A stretch of DNA of 64,000 bases. Source: Streptomyces sp. NRRL F-2664. Lineage in GTDB: Bacteria > Actinomycetota > Actinomycetes > Streptomycetales > Streptomycetaceae. Below are positions 60,220 through 64,000 of the stretch, piece by piece. The position numbers and the translations under genes were made by a program. Location: NCBI RefSeq assembly GCF_000719345.1, contig NZ_JOFX01000033.1, positions 1 to 64,000 on the forward strand. The letters are read 5' to 3'. Under the pieces are notes generated by a model. The model was given only the letters and a program-made list of their open reading frames with translations. It searched no databases and had not been told where the DNA came from. Position 1 is the stretch's first letter. Each line of letters begins with the position of its first letter.

Positions 60220-60927
60220 TCAGATCAGCCCGTTGCGCAGGGCGTAGCCGACGGCGTGGGTCCGGTTGCGGAGCTGGAGGCGCGTGATGACCTCGTGCAG
60301 GACGTTCTTGACGGTCCGTTCGGAGTAGGAGGTCTTGCGGGCGATCTCCGCGGTGTCGAGGCCCTCCGACACCAGGCGCAGCATGTCCGCCTCGCGCGAG
60401 GTCAGGGTCGAAAGGGACACGGAGCGCGGATCGAGCGCCGAGCGCTGCAGGCTGCCCATGTGGTCGAGGAGCTTCGCCAGCAGGTCACCGGGCAGGACGC
60501 CTTCGCCGTTCGCTATCGCCAGGACCAGCCGCAGCAGCCGGTCCTGGTCGGCCTCGGCGCGCCGCAGCACCGCGCTGACCCCGCATTCGATGGCGCGTTG
60601 CAGGGCGTCCCCGGATGCGAAGGTGCCGACCACGAGGCCCGTGCGGGTGCCGGCGTTGTGCCGCAGCCGGTAGAGCAGTGCGGCCGTCTCGTCGTCCACG
60701 CTGTCCACGGTCACCAGCGACACCTGGGCGGTGTCCGCGTCCGCTTCGGGGACGAGTTCGATCTCGGGGCGTTGGCGCAGCTGGTGGACGACCCCGACGC
60801 GCAGGATCGGGTCGGAGGCGTACACGGCCACGGTCACCCGTCGGCCGGTTCTGGGACTCGGGACGGAGGGCCTGGGTATGCCGGTGCCGGAGGTGAGGGT
60901 GGGGCTGTTGTTGTCAGCGCAGCGCAT
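60220..60927 (-). CDS. LuxR/NarL-type orphan response regulator next to the eCIS operon
   Basis: 235 aa from ATG 60927, with AGG eight bases upstream. The N-terminal domain (VTVAVYASDPILRVGVVHQL) has a receiver fold, but the acidic pair after beta-1 is reduced to one Asp and the conserved Lys is replaced (VLRRAEADQ), so phosphorylation is doubtful. The C-terminal LuxR helix-turn-helix is canonical: LSTLTSREADMLRLVSEGLD and TSYSERTVKNVLHEVITRL. It lies 123 bases upstream of the eCIS operon on the same strand and is a candidate regulator. Confidence 0.87.
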   Translation of the reverse strand: MRCADNNSPTLTSGTGIPRPSVPSPRTGRRVTVAVYASDPILRVGVVHQLRQRPEIELVPEADADTAQVSLVTVDSVDDETAALLYRLRHNAGTRTGLVVGTFASGDALQRAIECGVSAVLRRAEADQDRLLRLVLAIANGEGVLPGDLLAKLLDHMGSLQRSALDPRSVSLSTLTSREADMLRLVSEGLDTAEIARKTSYSERTVKNVLHEVITRLQLRNRTHAVGYALRNGLI

Positions 60928-61114
60928 GTGTCGTACCTGTTCCGTGATGCGAAGGTGGGGTGACGGAATCGGCCCGCCGGGTCGGGTCGCGACGCTGAGG
61001 CCCAACCGCTGGCCGTACAAGAGGAGTTGGAAAGTCCGTGGGGGCATCGCGACTGCCCGGGGCCTTGCCCCCGTGTCCGTGGAGGCGGCCGGGGCGCCGA
61101 CGTAGCGTCGTGGC

Positions 61115-62467
61115 GTGACATCCCCAGCTGCATCTCCCAGCCCTGGCGCGCCCGTCCTCGACATCGAGCCGGTGTCGGTGATGCCGGGCGGTACCGCCAC
61201 CACCAGCCTGACCGTGCGCAACGACAGCGACATCGTCGAGGCGTACCGCCTGGAAGTCGTCGGCGACTGTGCTGCCTGGACCACGGTGGAGCCCGAGCGT
61301 GTCTCGCTCTACCCGGGCACCTCGGAAACGGTGACGATCCGTCTGGCGCCGCCCCGTTCCCCCGCTGTGCGGGCCGGGGACGTGCCGCTGGCCGTACGCG
61401 TGCTGCCCACCGAGCAGCCCGAGGCGGTACGGGTCCCCGAGACCACCGTGCAGGTCGGGGAGTACCGGGAGCTGCGCGCGGAGAGCGCTCCCAGACGCCG
61501 CCGCGGCTGGCTCCGCGGGCGGTACCGCATCGCCGTGCGCAACGAGGGCAACGCCCCCGTCCAGGTGGGCTTCACACCCGGCCAGCCCGGTGAGGACCTG
61601 AGGTTCGCCTTCACCCCGGGCACGCTCAAGCTGGAGCCCGGGGAGTCCGCCGAGGTGGGGCTGCTGGTCCGCGCCGGCGGCCCGGTGTGGTTCGGATCGC
61701 CCGTGACCTGGCCGTTCACCGTGGAGGTGGCCGAGACCCGGGACGGCGGGGAGGGCGAGGACAGCGCCACCGCGCGGCCCGAGCCGGACGTCCGGGCGCC
61801 GCTGGAAGTGGAGTTCGTCCAGATCCCGATCTTCCCGACGTGGCTGCTCGCGGTCCTGGCCGCGCTGCTCGCGCTGCTGCTCGCCTGGTTCATGCTGGTA
61901 CGCCCGGCCGTGCGCAGCACCGCCAAGGAGGCAGCCGCCGAGGCGGCCAGGAACCCGGCGCCCGCCGCGGACACGGCGGGGCAGGCCCCGGTGACCGGCG
62001 ACGGCGAGCAGCCGGGCGGTACGGGTACGGGTGCCGGCCCGGGTGCCGGCAAGGGCAGCCGGCCCGCACCGGGCGGCGGCGGTACGGGCGGTACCGGAAC
62101 CGGCGGCGGCGGGCTGCAGAGCTCGGCGACGATCGACCTGCAGACCGGCGGCGGCCAGTCCAAGACCGGCACCTACACGGTGCCCGCGGGCAAGGTGTTC
62201 GGGATCACGGACCTCGTCGTCGCCAACTTCCAGGGCGACGAGGGCGTGGTGACGATCAACTTCGGCGACCGGAAGATCACGACGATCGCGCTGGAGACGT
62301 TCCGAAACCAGGACTACCACTGGGTCACCCCCATCAGCATCACCGAGAGCCAGACTGTGACCGTCCAGGTGACCTGTGCGAAGCCGGGCACGCCGGCCAC
62401 CGGCCGTCAGGCGCAGGAGTGCCACGAAGTCCTCAACGTGAGCGGTGTGCTGAGCGACCTCAGGTGA
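61115..62467 (+). CDS. Membrane protein with Ig-like domains, divergent from the LuxR gene
   Basis: 450 aa. Two Ig-like/COG1470-type beta domains in the N-terminal 230 residues (SVMPGGTATTSLTVRNDSDI; YRIAVRNEGNAPVQVGFTPG; LEPGESAEVGLLVRAGG). One membrane span near residues 240-265 (FPTWLLAVLAALLALLLAWF), a Gly/Thr/Pro linker, and a C-terminal beta domain ending LNVSGVLSDLR. No N-terminal signal peptide, so the Ig-like part is probably cytoplasmic. Similar proteins accompany eCIS operons in Streptomyces, by my recollection. Function unknown. Confidence 0.75.
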   Translation: MTSPAASPSPGAPVLDIEPVSVMPGGTATTSLTVRNDSDIVEAYRLEVVGDCAAWTTVEPERVSLYPGTSETVTIRLAPPRSPAVRAGDVPLAVRVLPTEQPEAVRVPETTVQVGEYRELRAESAPRRRRGWLRGRYRIAVRNEGNAPVQVGFTPGQPGEDLRFAFTPGTLKLEPGESAEVGLLVRAGGPVWFGSPVTWPFTVEVAETRDGGEGEDSATARPEPDVRAPLEVEFVQIPIFPTWLLAVLAALLALLLAWFMLVRPAVRSTAKEAAAEAARNPAPAADTAGQAPVTGDGEQPGGTGTGAGPGAGKGSRPAPGGGGTGGTGTGGGGLQSSATIDLQTGGGQSKTGTYTVPAGKVFGITDLVVANFQGDEGVVTINFGDRKITTIALETFRNQDYHWVTPISITESQTVTVQVTCAKPGTPATGRQAQECHEVLNVSGVLSDLR

Positions 62468-62523
62468 CCCGAGCGGCACGGACATCGTCCGTCAGGCTCG
62501 CCCAGGAACAAAGCGGACCCGCT

Positions 62524-62559
62524 CCGGTCCGTCCGGAAAGTGTGGGCCGGACGGACTGG
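62524..62559 (+). terminator. Hairpin downstream of the Ig-like membrane protein gene
   Basis: A 13-bp stem (CCGGTCCGTCCGG with CCGGACGGACTGG, one G-U pair) with a 10-base loop, 57 bases after the stop. The 62468-62782 gap otherwise holds an inverted repeat GCAATAGC (62573-62580) / GCTATTGC (62610-62617) and no gene. Confidence 0.6.
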
Positions 62560-62782
62560 TGACGGGTCGTCGGCAATAGCGCGTTCCGGTGTGGTTACGC
62601 CGTTCCACGGCTATTGCGGAGCTACTGGACGGTAGTGACGCAGCTGGAAAAACATGGCCGTATTTCGACGCCCGTACCCCGCTGTCCGCTGTCCGCCCCC
62701 GGCGCCCCCGGGGCAGCGGTGGCGGGCAGCGGCATGTTCCGGCCGGGGGCCGAAGCCGACCCGGCCCGCGGAAGGTGCCGGA

Positions 62783-63391
62783 TCAGGGCCAGACCAGGCA
62801 GTACGGCTGGTGTCCTGCCTCATGCAGGCGATGGCTGAAATCCTGCCACTCGTGGAGCAGCTGGTAGACGTTGAAGGCGTCGCTCGGGCCGCCGCGGTCG
62901 GGGACCGTGGACCAGATGAAGGCGGCGGCGCCCACGGACTCCTCGCCGATCCCGCGCAGCGGGTCGACCACCGTCGTGGGGAGCTTGACCACCGCGTAGT
63001 CGGGGTGGAGGACCACCAGCTCCAGCGGCGGCACCTTGTGCAGGGGTATGCCCTCGATGCCGGTCAGGACCATGGCGGCCATCGTCTCCGGCTTGATCTT
63101 GGTGAAGAGTCCGCCCATGCCGAGCTCGTCGCCGCCGAGCTCCTCCGGCCGCATCGTGACCGGGACCCGCGCCGCCGTCGCCCCGTCGGGGGCGCCGAAG
63201 TACTTGTACGTCACGCCCATGCCGCGACCCCTGGGCAGGTCCTCCGGTGGTGTCGTGGGCTCCGGGACGGCGTCGGCCGCCTCGGTGGCGCGCCGGCGGT
63301 GCTTGCCCCGGCGGCGGGCCTCGCGGGCTTCGCGGGCGCGCTGCGGATCGAGGCCGTCCGTACCCTCGCCCGGTCCACCACCGCGTTGCAT
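62783..63391 (-). CDS. Hypothetical protein upstream of hemL
   Basis: 202 aa from ATG 63391. A charged, Arg-rich N-terminal 60 residues (REAREARRRGKHRRRATEAA) precede a globular part: GVTYKYFGAPDGATAARVPV, LELVVLHPDYAVVKLPTTVV and a Trp-containing C-terminus (NVYQLLHEWQDFSH; YCLVWP). No membrane segment. The start is uncertain because GGAG lies only two bases before the ATG and the frame stays open to 63526. No domain recognised. Divergent from hemL. Confidence 0.7.
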   Translation of the reverse strand: MQRGGGPGEGTDGLDPQRAREAREARRRGKHRRRATEAADAVPEPTTPPEDLPRGRGMGVTYKYFGAPDGATAARVPVTMRPEELGGDELGMGGLFTKIKPETMAAMVLTGIEGIPLHKVPPLELVVLHPDYAVVKLPTTVVDPLRGIGEESVGAAAFIWSTVPDRGGPSDAFNVYQLLHEWQDFSHRLHEAGHQPYCLVWP

Positions 63392-63533
63392 ATCTCCACC
63401 CGACTGGTCTTGCTCGTCCCGGCCCCGCGGCCCCCGCCGCGCAGCCTGATCATCATGGCAGTGACCTCCCCCGCGGCGACGCGGTGAAACGCCCGCCCGC
63501 AAGTCTGTCGCAGCCTCTGAGACCATGGCTGGT

Positions 63534-64000
63534 GTGAGCTACCCGTACCCGTATGAAGCCCCAGTTTCGCAGACGCTCTTCGAGCGCGCCTCCCTCGTGA
63601 CCCCCGGCGGCGTGAACTCTCCCGTGCGCGCCTTCCGCGCCGTGGGCGGTACGCCCCGGTTCATGGTGTCCGGCACCGGTCCGTACCTCACGGATGCCGA
63701 CGGCCGCGAGTACGTGGACCTCGTCTGCTCGTGGGGGCCGATGATCCTCGGCCACTCCCACCCCGAGGTGATCGAGGCCGTGCAGGCGGCCGTCGCCCGC
63801 GGTACCTCCTTCGGCACGCCCGGTGAGGGCGAGGTGGCGCTCGCCGAGGAGATCGTCGCGCGCGTCGCCCCGGTGGAGCAGGTGCGGCTCGTGTCCTCCG
63901 GCACGGAGGCGACCATGTCGGCGATCCGGCTGGCGCGCGGCTTCACCGGTCGCGCCAAGGTCGTGAAGTTCGCCGGCTGCTACCACGGTCACGTGGACGC
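63534..64000 (+). CDS. hemL: Glutamate-1-semialdehyde 2,1-aminomutase (partial, runs off the window)
   Basis: At least 155 codons are present. Class III PLP aminotransferase start: [69 protein letters not shown] and [10 protein letters not shown] are diagnostic of HemL. It converts glutamate-1-semialdehyde, the product of HemA, to 5-aminolevulinate. GTG 63534 or ATG 63525 may be the start. The PLP lysine lies beyond the window. Confidence 0.93.
   Translation, partial: MSYPYPYEAPVSQTLFERASLVTPGGVNSPVRAFRAVGGTPRFMVSGTGPYLTDADGREYVDLVCSWGPMILGHSHPEVIEAVQAAVARGTSFGTPGEGEVALAEEIVARVAPVEQVRLVSSGTEATMSAIRLARGFTGRAKVVKFAGCYHGHVD

Noticed and set aside
57376-60963. 1195-codon plus-strand open frame opposite the TolB-like gene
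   Set aside because: It is composed of Gly/Val/Arg/Ala codons produced by the third-position bias of the minus-strand gene, with no conserved motif.
62573-62617. Inverted repeat GCAATAGC / GCTATTGC as an operator or element end
   Set aside because: The arms are 29 bases apart, there is no adjacent gene start within normal range and nothing resembles a transposase, so no function can be assigned.
1-64000. CRISPR arrays, tRNA genes, insertion sequences and attachment sites
   Set aside because: No regularly spaced repeats, cloverleaf-compatible sequences, transposase genes or terminal inverted repeats were found in the window.

Overview
The window is a high-GC actinobacterial chromosome segment, almost certainly from a Streptomyces or close relative. 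The evidence is the developmental sigma/anti-sigma pair bldN-rsbN, the Rex-controlled rex-hemA-hemC-hemD operon, a short BldC-like DNA-binding protein, XRE/DUF397 gene pairs, a class I lysyl-tRNA synthetase next to argS, GTG/TTG starts and very strong third-position GC. It opens with the 3' end of a 5S rRNA gene (end of an rrn operon) and closes inside hemL.

1-9.6 kb: 5S rRNA end and terminator, HAD hydrolase, MFS transporter overlapping an acetoin-utilisation (AcuC) deacetylase, a phosphatase-like protein, the BldC-like regulator, a 32-residue ribosomal protein bS22 homologue too short for ordinary ORF calling, an NAD-dependent epimerase coupled to an acyltransferase, then (minus strand) rsbN and bldN. 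A sigma-BldN-like promoter lies just upstream of rsbN. 9.6-20.5 kb: HAD-IB phosphatase, glutaredoxin, a Rex operator and the translationally coupled rex-hemA-hemC-hemD operon (tetrapyrrole synthesis from glutamyl-tRNA), an ankyrin/HEAT repeat protein, an XRE-DUF397 pair divergent from an anti-sigma-type ATPase, then hemB. hemL at the right edge adds another step of the same pathway.

20.5-39.8 kb is a mixed region. It holds decaying genes (20534-21934, and a VapC-like remnant near 26.1 kb), a TetR-controlled DrrAB-type ABC exporter, a two-domain VOC protein, argS/lysS, a DUF2637 membrane protein, two DUF3558-type lipoproteins, rtcB beside a free-standing LAGLIDADG-like protein, an SDR, a YnfA-type membrane protein, a Mut7-C protein, and an HxlR regulator divergent from an NADP-dependent oxidoreductase.

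39.8-60.1 kb (minus strand) is a contractile injection system (eCIS, phage-tail-like) operon. In transcription order it encodes a large secreted TolB-propeller/DUF11 protein, a DUF4255 (Afp16-like) protein, an AAA+ ATPase (Afp15-like), sheath, tube, a chaperone-like Cys-containing protein, a 52-residue DUF6760-like protein, a 955-residue low-complexity protein with repeated hydrophobic-Gln-Arg motifs, a second tube-type protein, a LysM adaptor, a VgrG-like spike, PAAR tip, gp25, baseplate J-like and I-like proteins, and a zinc-ribbon membrane protein with a C-terminal discoidin-like domain. Most junctions overlap by 1-4 bases. An orphan LuxR/NarL regulator and a divergent Ig-like membrane protein flank it. 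No capsid, terminase or integrase gene is present, so this is an injection particle and not a prophage.

Notable oddities: a probable 1-nt insertion that opens the DUF4255 frame into the ATPase; the Gln-Arg-repeat protein; a 13-unit pentamer repeat before the PAAR gene; a Streptomyces-type palindromic repeat embedded in hemA; a deletion scar that removed the 5' ends of two divergent genes; and several clean inverted-repeat operators.
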